Below are positions 12,004 through 23,674 of a stretch of DNA of 64,000 bases, one piece after another. The number at the start of each line of letters is the position of its first letter. Position 1 is the stretch's first letter. Source of the stretch: Mariannaea sp. PMI_226. Taxonomy: Eukaryota; Ascomycota; Sordariomycetes; Hypocreales; Nectriaceae. The stretch is from NCBI GenBank assembly GCA_024336345.1, contig JANFOG010000021.1, forward strand, positions 124,001-188,000. Direction: 5' to 3'. The translations under genes and the position numbers were made by a program. Under the pieces are notes generated by a model, which saw only the letters and a list, made by a program, of their open reading frames with translations, searched no databases and was not told the origin of the DNA.

Positions 12004-13215
12004 ATGCTTGGGGCAGCAGCGTTGTCATTGTTTCTCTGGCCCGCAGCATCGGCCGGGTCTGCCTGCAAACCCAGGCCGCCACCACCGATAGACAATTCTA
12101 CACACCCTTCAGTTTCAGCTTGTAAGCTACCGGCCCTGAACGATGTATACCTGAGCATCGGGTTCAATTACGCTGGGGACTGTGTTCCAAGTGCGGGTAA
12201 GGTCGACGCCTATATGATTTTCGTCGACTTCTCAGACGCAGAAGCCCCTGGAAATGACCCTCCTGAGAACCTTCGCGAGTTTTTCTTCCCCAACGCCGCC
12301 GACTGGTATACGCGAGCCAGTTACGGAGCCTTCTCCCTCAGCGTAGCTGCCGATGTTTCGCGTTATTACCGCATGCCAGCCCCGGCAGCTTCGTATAACT
12401 GGGACAGTGGATTCACATACGAACAACACCAGGCGTACATCCAGGACGTCTTGCAAGCATATACAGATCATGGCAACCGACCCCCTCCACCCGAGACAGA
12501 AGTACTCTATGTGGTGCCCACGCGCTCTGCAGGCCCTTACATGACGCGGTCAATGGCATTCCAAGGACGTGTTTATACCCAAAACGGTGCCTATGTTGCC
12601 AGGAAAGCGGTCACCTTTGGAGCAGATCCATTTCAAACATGGGGTTTCAAGGCGCTGAACCACGAGACCGGGCATACAATGTGCCTGCCGGACTATTACC
12701 CTTATGCCCCTGGCCTAGACACTGGTTACTATGTTGGTGGTTGGAGCGCCATGGGCTTCATCGCTGGCCCTGCTCCAGATTTCTTCGCCTGGGATAAGTG
12801 GCGTTTAGGCTGGCTATCTGATGACAATATTGAATGTGTCACGGTACGTGGAATAAGTGAGCACATTTTAACACCACTTGAGGCGGCAGGCGGCATCAAA
12901 GCTGTAGTCATCAAAGCGAATGAGACAGCCGCACTAGTAGCAGAAGCTCGTACCGCCGAAAGCTTGGACAGCAGCATTTGCGCACCGGGAGTTTTACTAT
13001 ACACTGTTGATACGACGATTCCTACAGGCAATGGCCCGATCCGAGTCTTGGACGCGAACCCTCTATCCGGGGGGTGCGATAACGACGAGCTGAATGATGC
13101 GACACTGTCACTAGATGGAAAGGCGAGCTCTTATGAGGTTTCTGGATGGGGGCTCGCGGTCAAACTAGTTTCTGAGGAGGGAGGAAAGTTCAAGATTAGG
13201 GTAGTTTACTCGTAG
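12004..13215 (+). CDS. Secreted M6-like metalloprotease, intronless, 403 aa
   Basis: Predicted extracellular zinc endopeptidase resembling the M6 (immune inhibitor A-type) family. Residues 1-18 form a signal peptide (MLGAAALSLFLWPAASAG). Residues about 65-75 have the family strand KVDAYMIFVDFSD, followed by FFFPNAADWYTRASYGAFSL. The zinc site is HETGH at residues 220-224 with the third ligand candidate Asp230 in the LPD that follows, then a Met-turn-like GGWSAMGF. A beta-rich C-terminal region follows. The frame is open from ATG to stop over 1.2 kb with no intron, unlike nearly every neighbour, which fits a gene of bacterial ancestry as known for this family in fungi. It has several cysteines expected in a secreted protein. 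It stands alone, more than 1 kb from either neighbour. Confidence 0.8.
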   Translation: MLGAAALSLFLWPAASAGSACKPRPPPPIDNSTHPSVSACKLPALNDVYLSIGFNYAGDCVPSAGKVDAYMIFVDFSDAEAPGNDPPENLREFFFPNAADWYTRASYGAFSLSVAADVSRYYRMPAPAASYNWDSGFTYEQHQAYIQDVLQAYTDHGNRPPPPETEVLYVVPTRSAGPYMTRSMAFQGRVYTQNGAYVARKAVTFGADPFQTWGFKALNHETGHTMCLPDYYPYAPGLDTGYYVGGWSAMGFIAGPAPDFFAWDKWRLGWLSDDNIECVTVRGISEHILTPLEAAGGIKAVVIKANETAALVAEARTAESLDSSICAPGVLLYTVDTTIPTGNGPIRVLDANPLSGGCDNDELNDATLSLDGKASSYEVSGWGLAVKLVSEEGGKFKIRVVYS

Positions 13216-14308
13216 TATATCAGCTTCATAGATTTCGGGTTAGGATAGACCGATGATATGATAAAGCTACGAGTATCAGATAACGGACTAGAACAAACGG
13301 GTTTGGGTACTTTTTGTCGAGCATTGAGCATCCAGAAGACACGCCTATTTGATTAAACGCGGAATGGCGGCGAAGATAACCCTGCTTATGGCCTGTCCCT
13401 AACAGCTGACCCGTTTCGGATGATGTAAGTAAGTCTCAACAGACCCGTTTGGGAAGTCAAGGAGGTATCTAAAGAGTATTTAAATAGAATATCTTCGTTA
13501 CGTGCGACACCGTAAGGTAAATGAATTCGAAATTATAATGCGAGCATTCCTTCGCCATGGTGTCTAGGGTCTGCAACTACAACTGGCACAACTATGCGTT
13601 CGCCCTGGTAGTAATACTGCACAAGCATCTCAGAGATCACGTCTCGAATTATGCCCAACTTCAACACGACTGTTATTTCGGAGCCTTGTAAAACCTGATT
13701 GATAAGTTTTGAGAGTACGAGATTTAGCATCAGTTTCCGGAATTCTGACATTCAGGATACCACCCTTTGCTAATATGGGTCACATTAGAAAAAAAAATTA
13801 GCTCTACTTGAAAGAAAGTGGATGCTCCCGTTGCTGCAAAGATCTGATCAATGTTGGAAATGGAAAAGTTTGTTACATTCGTACGAGTAAGAGGAAGGAA
13901 AATCGAGCCCCGGAACTAATATGAGAAGACCTATGCAGTTATTTGGGCTGTTAATTCGCGATGATACTTCCATCACCAAACAGCGGCTGATGTTGAACTG
14001 ACGTGACTGGGGTCATTTCCAGGAGAGTCGAGGTTAATCCTATACTTCAATACACTAACAGACTATGGACTTTGCCAACTAAATAACAGATAAATATCGG
14101 GCTGTTCTGTGATTATCGCACCAGTCATTATCAGCCTCTAGTGCAGAGAACACTTCGCGTTGAACTTCCGAGAACATCGGCGACAGTCGACTTCTTGACA
14201 AGAAAACAAATCCACTCAGAAATCACTGCACTTCCAGACGGCAAATAATGGTGACCAAGTCATGCAAACCAGTTGTGAAAACAAGGTGCATGTCCTGCAG
14301 GTTCGTTT
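13216..14308. other. Intergenic region
   Basis: About 1.1 kb between the metalloprotease and the hydrophobin (convergent). A 72-codon open frame at 13533-13751 on the minus strand has no recognisable features and I do not call it a gene. Confidence 0.5.
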
Positions 14309-14691
14309 TTACAAGTTGAGATTGGTGCAGCCGAGGTTAATGAGACCCTATAGTGCCTTGTTAGTACTGGCCGCTTCTTTGGGTGCTTAACGTCCAAAAA
14401 AAAACGTACATTTTGTTTGATCTTGCCACAGCAGACGGCTTGCTGGGAACATTGGGTCTTGACAGGAACGCCCACACCAATAACGGGAACAGTAACCTCA
14501 TTGCACTGCCCGAGAAGATTCTCAAGATCCAGGCCAATAGGGATAAGTCCATGATTGGTCAGCTTTTTAGCGGTTTCGATATTGCAGCAGTGAACAGTGT
14601 TGCCGTTGCCACAAGTGTCACCCTTTCCAGCTTTGGTGGGAGCAGCAACTGCAATAGCGGCCAGGCAAAGAATCAGAGCCTTGAATATCAT
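14309..14691 (-). CDS. Class I hydrophobin, 2 exons, 106 aa
   Basis: Small secreted amphipathic protein that self-assembles on conidial or hyphal surfaces and makes them hydrophobic. Exons 14691-14410 and 14347-14309 with a 62-bp GT-AG intron (14348-14409). The signal peptide is MIFKALILCLAAIAVAAPTKA. The mature part has the eight-cysteine signature C27, C35-C36, C63, C81, C87-C88, C101, i.e. C-x7-CC-x26-C-x17-C-x5-CC-x12-C. This spacing and the length fit class I. The intron falls between the second CC pair and the last cysteine. Without the intron the frame would run on and lose C101. Which hydrophobin paralogue this is cannot be decided. Confidence 0.93.
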
Positions 14692-16110
14692 CTTGAAGGT
14701 ATTTTCTTTTTATTTCTTTGGGAAGGGGTGTGGGGTTTGGCTCGAAAGCGCAGAGGTAAAGATAGAGAAGAAGCTTTTTTTTGGAAAGGTGAACGATGAT
14801 GTAGTAGAAGTTGAGGTTGAAGAACACTACAATTTTGAGAAGTCAGAACAGGCGTCATTTATATCAAGCTTCTCCCAGGAAAAGAAGTCGCTTTCGTGTC
14901 TTTTTTTTTTCTTTCTGGTCCATCTTTTATTTTCTTTTTCTTGATCTCTATTTCTGTGGTATCAGGAAGTGTCTGACAATCCTTCGTATTCATTTGATTA
15001 TAACTCATACTATCTTGAGGGGAAGGCCACCAGAAGCAAAATTAAAGGAGAAGATGATGAAGAAAAGCAAACAAAATTAAGATATAAAACAATCGTATTT
15101 AGTCATGACGGTATCGCAGGAACACGTACCCTCTCTGGTGCCTCGAGTATCGTTGTATTATCTTCTAAATGTTTAAGGAATCTTGGTTTTCTTTCATACG
15201 CTAATAGAGTAAGTAATTTACTGGTTTCATAAATCTGCTCCGACATCCTCGTTAGTGCATTCATAATTAAGCAAAAGCGAGACATTTGGGCAGGGTCAAT
15301 TTTCCCTTCGAGATTACGATAGAGCCTGGACGGCAAGGACCGGCGGCTCAAGCTAGTGGCATCTATGCATTTTCCATACGATGTCACTATTTTCATAGTA
15401 GTAAACTGCTTACGAGGATGTATACCCTTCAGGCGAGGAGAGATGGGGGCCCGGTTAATACATCATCGCGTCCATATGTTTTGGAAGGGGATCTTGTTCG
15501 TCCTCGAACATGGCAACCGCAACAGTTTGATTGAGCCTTAAACAGGAACACAGGTGCATAAGGCAACGTGCAAGTAGCTCAATGATCCAAAAAAAAAAAA
15601 AAAAAGGACAAATCGGCTCGTATCCAGAGCTGAGAGTTTTCAAGTTATTGCTACAAGTATAAGTAGATCTATGATACGAGGAAAATCGGCTGATATGAAA
15701 AAATCGAGTAATACTCATAAAATATCTATTTCGAATTACCGATATACCACGTATTACCGGCGGGACTAGATCACGCTGGAATTTCATATTGACTTTGCCT
15801 GGCCTACTCTCACCAGGTGAGTAAGAGGCACTAGAATAATGATGGCCGGGGGCTTCAATTTTACTTCTGATCTATAAATTGGATCGGCCTTCCAAATATC
15901 TTTGCTTTGACATGAGGTGGTGGGCCCTCTCAATAACTGTGAAATTGCGAGTCGCATGGTATCCCCAACCAACATGCCCTGGTGTGAACGTAGCTGTGGC
16001 CACGAGACATCCAGCCAACCTTGAGACGGACGTGATAAGAAAGGGAAAAAAGAAAAGAAAACGAAAAAGAAAAATGGTGCGACATGTGAGAAAAAAAGTT
16101 TCATAGGAAT
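14692..16110. other. Intergenic region upstream of the hydrophobin
   Basis: About 1.4 kb between the hydrophobin start and the tRNA. The first 300 bp contain long T- and A-rich strings (for example 14900-14945) that fit a 5' UTR and promoter of a minus-strand gene. A 16-17 base A run lies near 15590. No coding sequence is supported. Confidence 0.5.
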
Positions 16111-16205
16111 AGCCCAACGTGGGGCTCGAACCCACAACCTTGAGATGTCTGATTACACGATGTAATCATAAGAGTCTCACGCTCTTCCGATTGAGCTAGC
16201 CGGGC
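16111..16205 (-). tRNA. tRNA-Lys (anticodon CTT) with intron
   Basis: Read on the minus strand, GCCCGGC at 16205-16199 pairs with GTTGGGC near 16112-16118 as the acceptor stem. A box TAGCTCAATCGG and B box GGTTCGAGCCC are both present. The anticodon stem GAGA/TCTC encloses a CTCTTA loop, giving anticodon CTT for the AAG lysine codon. An intron of 22 nt follows position 37 (16147-16168). The intron is nearly self-complementary (TGATTACA...TGTAATCA). Confidence 0.93.
16147..16168 (-). other. tRNA intron
   Basis: 22-nt intron one base 3' of the CTT anticodon, the canonical site for eukaryotic nuclear tRNA introns. The 8-bp arms TGATTACA and TGTAATCA can form a hairpin. Confidence 0.85.
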
Positions 16206-17493
16206 TCAATCTTCATTGACAAATGTTAAAAGACAGGGGTCACTAAAGCTGTATATACTTTTATTATCATCCGTCATGCACGTGTTAAATCAGTCCTCAT
16301 AGGCCGTGTTGCAAGTGTCGTTACCTGGTTGTTTGTGAGGAATCCCCTCTCCTTGCTCCAAAGTATCAAATAATACATGCTCCTTGATTGAGGACTCAAG
16401 ATTTCTAAGCCAAGGTACTCTAAGACTGTCCACTTCTCGGATGAGTTCTGAATGAGGTTACTCTTCTTGCTCCTTTTATTAAGAGTCGAAAGAGGGTCTT
16501 GGCCAAGCGTTGCGGCCAAGGTCAACCAATAGAGCACGGTAACACCCAAACCAGCTATATTTCCATCACCCAAGAAAGTCTGACTCCTAGCTGGAATGTT
16601 GTCGACTCCCACACTCATGGCCTGTGAGCTCTTGTCACTAGGCCCGGATTGTCTTGATTCTTCCTATGGTACTTTGCCCTTTCACGTTTCTGTATCGGAA
16701 TGTAATCTCGTGTGCCTGGACTGTCACCACGGGGACACCCGACTAACACGTTGGCAATGGCCGCTCCTGTGCGGAAGCGGAATTAATGGGAATCGCTAAA
16801 GATTTTTTTTTTCTTTCCTTTCTCCTTTTTAATGTGGCTTCATATCCAAAGTATATTCACTGCCAAGGGGCCAAACGACCAAGGCGACACCGCGCTGATT
16901 GGATTGAATGTCAACCAAAGTTTGCGAGTCTAGTGTGTTTGGCTTTGCACGAGCATCACGGAAGGGTCGGCGGCACTGGTGGCGCCGCCCATACTGACCT
17001 AGCTAATAGTAAGTAAGAAGTGGCCTGTTCCGTCATGTCATGTGCCTTCGCTTGCCTAGGCATTTACACTATTCAACCTACATCCGAAAGCATTTTGGTA
17101 GCTTCTGGACAAAGACCCGTGATAGACGGCGCGACGCCATTGTATCATGGTGACGTTGAGCATAATTTGAGCTATGAACGTGGCCTTGCCTCGATGCGTA
17201 AATTGACTAAGTAATTGACTGATTCAAAGTTATTCAGAAATGGGTGTGTTTGTTATCTTTCTGCTGGTCTTGAATATTCCTTTACTTAATCCCATCTGCA
17301 TCAGCTCATCGGCAAGGAGTTCAGCGCCGCAGGAAAATTCGCTGCCTCAATAAGACCAGGACGTATTGAGAGAGCTTTCGTTCTATTTTAGGGGCATCAT
17401 ATTACTTGCAACACCAATTTCTATCTCATTCTCATTCTTTAAAGCTTCACTCATCCATTTTCCCTTCTCCCCTCTTATTATTACTTACACACG
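16206..17493. other. Intergenic region with a possible membrane-protein remnant
   Basis: A minus-strand open frame of 114 codons (16274-16618) begins with a stretch (DNIPARSQTFLGDGNIAGLGV) reminiscent of the N-terminus of fungal integral membrane proteins. It then loses that character, so it is at best a fragment. The 100 bp before 17494 are pyrimidine-rich (TCTCATTCTCATTCTTT...CTTCTCCCCTCTT), as in strong Aspergillus-type promoters, and probably belong to the MARVEL gene. Confidence 0.4.
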
Positions 17494-18332
17494 ATGGCGA
17501 GCGACGGGGTTGCACACAAAGTCGTGTCCGTGATCTTGCGGCTCTTTGAGCTTTGCTGTGCTATCATCGTCCTTGGAATCCTTTCCCGGTTCGCCTATGA
17601 GATCAACCTTGCTGGGGTTGATATGGATGGGCGTCTCATCTACACAATGGTCGTCGCCGGCATTGCCATCGTTTATTCCATCTTCTTTTGCCCGCCATTT
17701 GATGCCTTATTCGTCGCCTTTGCTTTCGACTTCATCCTCTTCATCATGTGGCTAGTGGCGTATGCCTTGCTTCAATCAGTATGAACCCCCCCTCCTTCTT
17801 CCCGTCTACTCCCCTGTGTGAAGAGAAGCTGAGAACAACAACAGAGGACTGCAGGCCTATCGTGCTCGGCAGGCTGGTACCTTGATTACTGGGGCTATTA
17901 CTGGGGGCATTTCTGGACCATCGGCCCTGCAGGAACAGTCCGCGTCAACAGCGCTGGGTGCGGAGAGTGGCGGACTGTTCTCGCTTTCTCCTTTATTGCT
18001 TGGTTCCTCCACCTCCTTAGCGGTATTCTGGTAAGATCTTCAAACATTATTGTGCAGCGGTTCCATAGGTTCTGATTTCTCAACCAGGGTGCGTACGTCT
18101 TCCGAAACTACGTCATGGTCAAAGACGTGGTGCACTCGGCCAAGCAACAGATGAGAAAGATGTCGCAGTGAGTCACATCTTAGAACTAACTAGAATTTGT
18201 CTTTTACTGACGTTCATTTCTTTCCTCGCCTGAAGTAGCACTCGTGTCTCAAGCGCTTACAATAGGGAATCTACAAATATGGAAGCCACGCAAGAGGGAG
18301 CCGCTCCTACAGAGACTCAGCAAGTGGTATAA
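17494..18332 (+). CDS. MARVEL-domain membrane protein, 4 exons, 215 aa
   Basis: Four-helix membrane protein of the fungal MARVEL family (related to proteins of membrane microdomains and to synaptophysin-like proteins); no reaction is known. Exons 17494-17778, 17845-18030, 18088-18167, 18236-18332 (648 nt). Helix one is VILRLFELCCAIIVLGILSRF, helix two LIYTMVVAGIAIVYSIFF and helix three DALFVAFAFDFILFIMWLVAYALLQS. An extracellular loop with paired cysteines and aromatic residues (WYLDYWGYYWG...AGCGEWRTVLAFSFI) precedes helix four. The C-terminus is hydrophilic (STRVSSAYNRESTNMEATQEG). All introns are GT-AG. It is downstream of the tRNA and convergent with the lysophospholipase. Confidence 0.87.
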
Positions 18333-19045
18333 TCGACAGACGGATGGGTGTGCTGTTGGTGCAAGCCGAATATTCTCATGTTCCGTCGAAATTGGATCAC
18401 TATACACTGCTTCGTTGAATCATATTTTATTCAGTTCACTAGCCCAAGCCCAAGTTTAGTTGTCTCTAATTTATATATGTGACAGCTTCTATAACTATGC
18501 GATAGTTAACCTTGTATCAAGGTTGAATTAATATAAACTAGCATGTATATATATATATTCTTTGGAAAAACGTGTACCGGGGCAGCATGTGTAAATTGGT
18601 AGCCTTCATGTGGATAATTTCGCAGTACACGAAGTCTGAAGTTCCTTAGATATATATCTTTGTGTCATTATCTTGTTTTGTGCCAATCCTGACTGCAAAC
18701 AGTGGCAATGTTTCAAAGTGTGACAAAACTCTTCCATCGGAATCATTAATGCTCTGTATCCACTGAAGAGGCTGGCTCCCATGTTAGAGGCACCCACACT
18801 ATACCTTGTCTGACCCTCACCCCGTGTGCTTGATTGAGACCCGGGCCAGCCAGAATGTGCACGTCGCTTACGATGAGGCATTGCCAAAGTGATTGGGCAG
18901 GTTTCTCCAAATAGCTTGAACATCTGCGACCCTAAAGTGTCGCATCCACTATTAGCTAATGTGATAAGACCGGTGAACGTATGAGAACGTGAATGACAGG
19001 TGTCACACTCAAACTGCTGAAATTTCGCAAGGTAAATACATATTC
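18333..19045. other. Convergent 3' region
   Basis: About 700 bp between the stops of the MARVEL and lysophospholipase genes. A minus-strand open frame at 18606-19094 overlaps the end of the lysophospholipase in another frame and has no family character. Confidence 0.5.
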
Positions 19046-21218
19046 TTATGTCATCACTAACAGTCCAATGAAAACCACCAGGGCGTAATAACATCCAACG
19101 CCCTGCCCACCCATACCCATCACCAACCGAGGAGCCAAACTATCTGTCCCATTCGTCGTTCCGTTCGCAATGATTTGCTGTGGCTCGTATGTGGCTGGTG
19201 TCGTCGAGTTGGTCGTGCCGTTCCAACAGTATTTTGAGAAACAATCCTTACAGTCTGATGGGATGTCGGTCTTTGTGCGAGAGAAGCTGCGAGCCAAGAT
19301 CGCACAGCTTACACATGTCCTCCAGTTAGAGTCCCTAGTGCCATTTCCAAGTGTCACGACGTTGTATCCGTTGCGAATTATATTGTTACGCTCCTCCAGA
19401 CTATACTCCATGTTGAAGGTTGAAAAGTTGGAGTTGTACGAATATGGGGCATTAGGCAAGTAGACGATCAATGGGTCTGAGGATTTGGCATCACACCCGA
19501 AGAATGTCGGACGATTGTTTAGCCCTAAATTAATGAAGGTATTCTGGTCGGGAACCTTGGGAAAATCGCTGTCATCAGCCGAAAAGCCAGCCTTGGACCG
19601 GTTGTAGGTAGCCACAAGTGCAGTTCCGTTGGGCCACGAAGTTTTCGTGTCTGCCGACCCATCAACGGCAAAAATCACGTCCACATCGCGGTCAGGCAGA
19701 AGAAGAGGATGTAGCGGAATGTTCTGCAAATCCTCACCACCGTCCACGAGCGTCAGAATCGTGTTGTTGGCATTGACATTGCTACCCGGATTGTATTTAT
19801 AAAATGGGTTTGGCCAGCTCGCAATGTCCTTGTTATCGTTCCCGATTTCTTCAAGGGTGTCGTTGATTGGTCCCAGCAGAAAACTCGGAACGCCGGACAA
19901 CGTCTGGATCTGCAAAAACGCCTGGTTGAACAGGGATGAGGACGTCCCCATGACGAATCCCGCATTGTCAAAGCCAGCGACGCAATTTCCATTGCGGCCG
20001 ATGGTTCCGTTAGTGAAATTGGAACCAATGTACTTCAACGGAGCAAATGCTTCGGTGCCTTCGTCGTAAGACCCCATCTCCCAAGGGTTAAACTCAAAGA
20101 CAGTAGAGTTAGATGGGATAAGGAGCTGTCCAAAACCCCTTTCAACGGATACTATGAGGGGCATAGGCGTGTTGGCTTCAGAGAAGTCAGAGTCCTCAGC
20201 AATTGAGGAGAATGTGTAAGCTACAAAGATTGATCATTAGCCCGTGCCACCCTTACATTTCTGGTGTTGGCTCTCAGAGACGTACCAGGTCCTCCATCGC
20301 TCGCGTTGACCAGCTGGTATGACAGGGCTCTGCCCCAGTAGTCGGTAATTGTCTTGTTGAAGCCGGCGTCGGCTTTGGATTTAACGGACTGTTGTAGCTC
20401 ACGGTAATACCGGGTTGTGGAGAGGTTGGCCGGCCCTAGATTGGGTTGAAGTGAGCGTTTTAGCATACGATCCCTTCTCACTGAAAGGGGACTCAGAAAG
20501 CGGATGAATGAACGTACCTTTGAAAATGGAATTCTCAAACTGCCAAAGCGTGCTTAGAAAACCGCCAGATGAGAAAATGATTGACTCCACTGTTGTGAAA
20601 TTTTGCACATATAGGCTTCCTACTAGCCAACTCCCTCCGGACAGTCCACTGAGATATGTTGCTGACTGAAGCAAACCACCCAGTTGGCCCTTGCCCATAG
20701 AATCTGACGACCGATTATCAAACGCTGCTAATGCACCAGCACCATTCATCAGAGCCCTGTAACCACCCCCCGATATTGCAATGCCAATACGTGGTAGACG
20801 GCTGTTATTTTTGGCGATGTTATCGATATATGTGTTAGTATTCAGGTCGCCAATCTGTGTCTGGTCGAGAAACGTTTTTAATGAGGGCAGTGTCTTGTTA
20901 TCTCGGACCTGAAGCCATTGTGTCTCTTGTGGTGAGAGCCCTGTCGCTGTGCGAACAGTTGGTCGGCTTGTCGGACAAGGGACGACTGCCGGAGCGTAGC
21001 CATCTGGGGCCACTGCCGCAGCTCGGTGTTTGACAATGGGTACGAGTTCATCTTTTTCTGGGTTGCATGATGCTAGCCCTGTAGGGTCATATCAGTGGTA
21101 ATGTCGATGAGAGGTGAAATAAACGCCGCTTCTTTACTCCCATGCGACTAGATAAGATGGTTGACTTACCTGAGAAAAGGAGGAGCAGACTTGCGAACGG
21201 TAAAATATAACCCGGCAT
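19046..21218 (-). CDS. Lysophospholipase (phospholipase B), GPI-type, 4 exons, 644 aa
   Basis: Secreted or cell-surface phospholipase B (EC 3.1.1.5), releasing fatty acids from lysophospholipids. Exons 21218-21170, 21078-20518, 20435-20286, 20220-19046 (1935 nt). The signal peptide spans residues 1-20 (MPGYILPFASLLLLFSGLAS). The PLA2_B core has RIGIAISGGGYRA (Arg124) and the nucleophile elbow GLSGGSW (Ser163). It also has PLIVSVERG, FNPWEMGSYD and TLVDGGEDLQNIPLHPLL, whose Asp completes the catalytic dyad. There are more than a dozen N-glycosylation sequons (NGT, NST, NFT). The C-terminus has the family's cysteine-rich SC-DCKDCFSKYCWNGT region, then an omega-site-like stretch and a hydrophobic end (GCYYALVVFIGLLVMT), expected to direct GPI attachment. 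It appears intact. It belongs to the plb1-3 family; which member cannot be told. Confidence 0.93.
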
Positions 21219-22634
21219 TGGAACCGTGATATTTCAATTGATTTCAGAAATTTTGTCAAGGTGAGGGTGTACGCTGTTTTGATGTTTATTTTCTTTTCTT
21301 TCAGCTTTTGATTTGACCAAGTCACCACAATACCGTGTTCGTGCCTGGTAGACTGGAGCCTTACTACCCCTAATCATCCTTCATCATGGCCCCAGTCCAC
21401 ATGCAACTGGAGTGAACACCATCCAAAGTTCCCTATCGATGATTGGTTTATCTGGGGCGAACTCAAGTTTGGGCTGGCTACCTGCCAAACTCTCATACCG
21501 GGTAAGGAGGTGCGGACGCCCACCGGCAAAGGCTAGTCTTGTGGCTGTAAGCTTACGAGGACATCGGGTCATTCCTGGGCGGGGAGGGATTGGAGGGGCC
21601 AACCAAACAACTCAAACTGCCACCCAAAGTTGTAGTAACCTTTTGGCTGACTTTTGTACGAGATCCTCTCCAAACTAGATAAGCGGCGATTTATGATTCG
21701 TTGACTTCCGGTCTCGACTTACCTACATCAAAATTAGCAACCACCGTGATGAGCATGCACGTAAGTTGAAGCTTCACTACTTATGAGAGGCTTGGCAAAC
21801 TATCTGGAGTAAGGTGATGCAGCATTGTTGGATGATTATTCGTTCCAAACGCGGAGACTTAGTTGTCGCCTCACCATGTGAGTGATAACCCCTCAATTCC
21901 ATTGCGACGCCACAAGGCTCTATTTCGAGCTTCGTGTTACAAAATCAAAGAGCTTGAAGAGGCCTCCCATGGGTCAAGTACGATAAATTTCTTGGCTGTC
22001 AAATAACACGGCATAATACTTAGTGTGCTTGGCTTGCGGTAAGTTGAACAAACGAGGCGCACAATTGAAGAGAGTACATGAAATTGAGGCAGAGGTAGAC
22101 ATCTCATCCAACCTCAAACGGAAAATCGAGTGAGAATATGCAGTGATTCCACTTCTTGCCACATGGTTGCTTCAAGCCTATAAATCAACGTCCTGTTCAC
22201 GCCAGTAGGTACATTTATCCCCAAGTTGGGTGACTGGATATATAGCACGTGATGCGATGCCAGCCAGCTAAGGTCGGGTTTTTTTTTTTTTTTTGACTTT
22301 CCGGCGTTGTTGAAAATGCAATACCTATACAATTTTATATTAATGTCCGTAAAATCTCCCATGTCATTCTGCTGCTTCCCCTTTCTTCCGAGGAGAGGTA
22401 GCCTTGCACTTGGAAGCGAGGTGCTGAAAACTTCACACACACTCTTGCGCGTCCAGCTCTAATCTCTAGCTAGCTAGCATGCGTCAGTACAGTTCCTGCT
22501 TGGGTGCATCATAGATGCATCTATGAATAAGCTGAGAGTAAGATCACCAAATAGCTAATGAAAGGGAACAGATGTTGCAACTTGAACAGAAAGTATATGC
22601 TGTCATATTCAAGAAGACGAAATATCCTTAGCCT
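21219..22634. other. Intergenic region
   Basis: About 1.4 kb upstream of the lysophospholipase and downstream of the acetate-transporter homologue. It contains one 18-base T run near 22278-22294. No coding region or repeat element is supported. Confidence 0.5.
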
Positions 22635-23674
22635 TCACATATTCTTATCACGCCTCTTGAAGAATCTTGTAGTATCTCCAACTGGAAGAGAAAATGGGAT
22701 GGCATCCTGACACATAGATGCAGCGCAACTGTAGTACCCCAGTAGGCCAGAGATGAACCCAAACGCCCCCGCTGCCTTCATAAGTGCCTTTGCAGTATCC
22801 GGATTGCCATCGGCGAGAGCAAAGTTGGAAGCTGCATCCAGAATGAAGCACAGAAAGATGGTTGCGAAAATTCCAAAGGAGACAAGATTTCTAGAAGTGA
22901 AACGTTATTAGCATCCCAATTCTGCTAAGCCAGGTGGATGCCATGTATATATATAGGCCAAGGTGACTTACATCGACAACGACCCGAGCATGAAAAATAT
23001 ATCAAGCACAGCCCAAACTACATGCTACCAGTTAGGCCTGTCTCAAAGTGTTTGTGGGCAGCTAGTCTATAGGATTGCAATAATACATACTCAGAACAAA
23101 GAATCCAAGAGCATTGTGGTACTCGGCAGTCGCCCCGCCATATGAATCAAGAACGCCCAGCGATGGGGCTAGAATCACGCCGTAGCCTCCATAGAACAAC
23201 CCTGTGTATGTTCTGTTAATTTATATATTTCAACGCTCGTGTAATGATGGGATTCTTGGTGAAAAAGGAGAAGCTTAAGTGCAAGTGAATGAACGTCCAA
23301 TGACCGAGACTGACCGAATGCGCTTAGTGACGAATACCCAAAGGTATTACCTCTGACCATTTCCCACTGGGCTGAGATGAGCATCCCAAGGCCAGCAGCA
23401 AAGCAGAGGTTAGCAATGAAAACTGTTTGCGTCTCTACTCCACGAAAACCCATCATCGCTAAAGACAGAGTGAGCAGGGTGGTAGCGAACCCTCCCATCG
23501 CTAAAGGGGACTTGATAGTCTATGGTGTAAGCAGCAGTTCAACTTTTTATCTAATTGAGGTTTCTCTGCGTGGTCATCACTTCTACTTACGGGGTTTCCG
23601 ATTCGATGCTCCAAACTTGAACAAGTCGAGATTGGCGATATAGGCAGGCATCTTTCGTCGAGTTTTGATGTCAT
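22635..23674 (-). CDS. GPR1/FUN34/YaaH (AceTr) family membrane transporter, 5 exons, 233 aa
   Basis: Six-helix plasma-membrane protein of the acetate uptake transporter family (relatives: AcpA, Ady2/Ato1). Exons 23674-23591, 23519-23315, 23201-23091, 23017-22972, 22890-22635 (702 nt). The family features follow in order: IGNPTIKSPLAMGGFATTLLTLSLAMMGF (the NP-x-PLxxGGFA signature region), VFIANLCFAAGLGMLISAQWEMVRGNTFGYSSLSAFGLFYGGYG, PSLGVLDSYGG, a helix with ALGFFVLIWAVLDIFFMLGSL, then GIFATIFLCFILDAASNF and GAFGFISGLLGYYSCAA. The C-terminus is short and basic (FFKRRDKNM). The ATG at 23674 was chosen because it opens the frame that joins phase 0 to exon 2. An in-frame upstream ATG at 23701 would add nine residues. 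Confidence 0.87.

Noticed and set aside
13533..13751. 72-codon minus-strand frame
   Set aside because: No family features, no start context and isolated in non-coding DNA.
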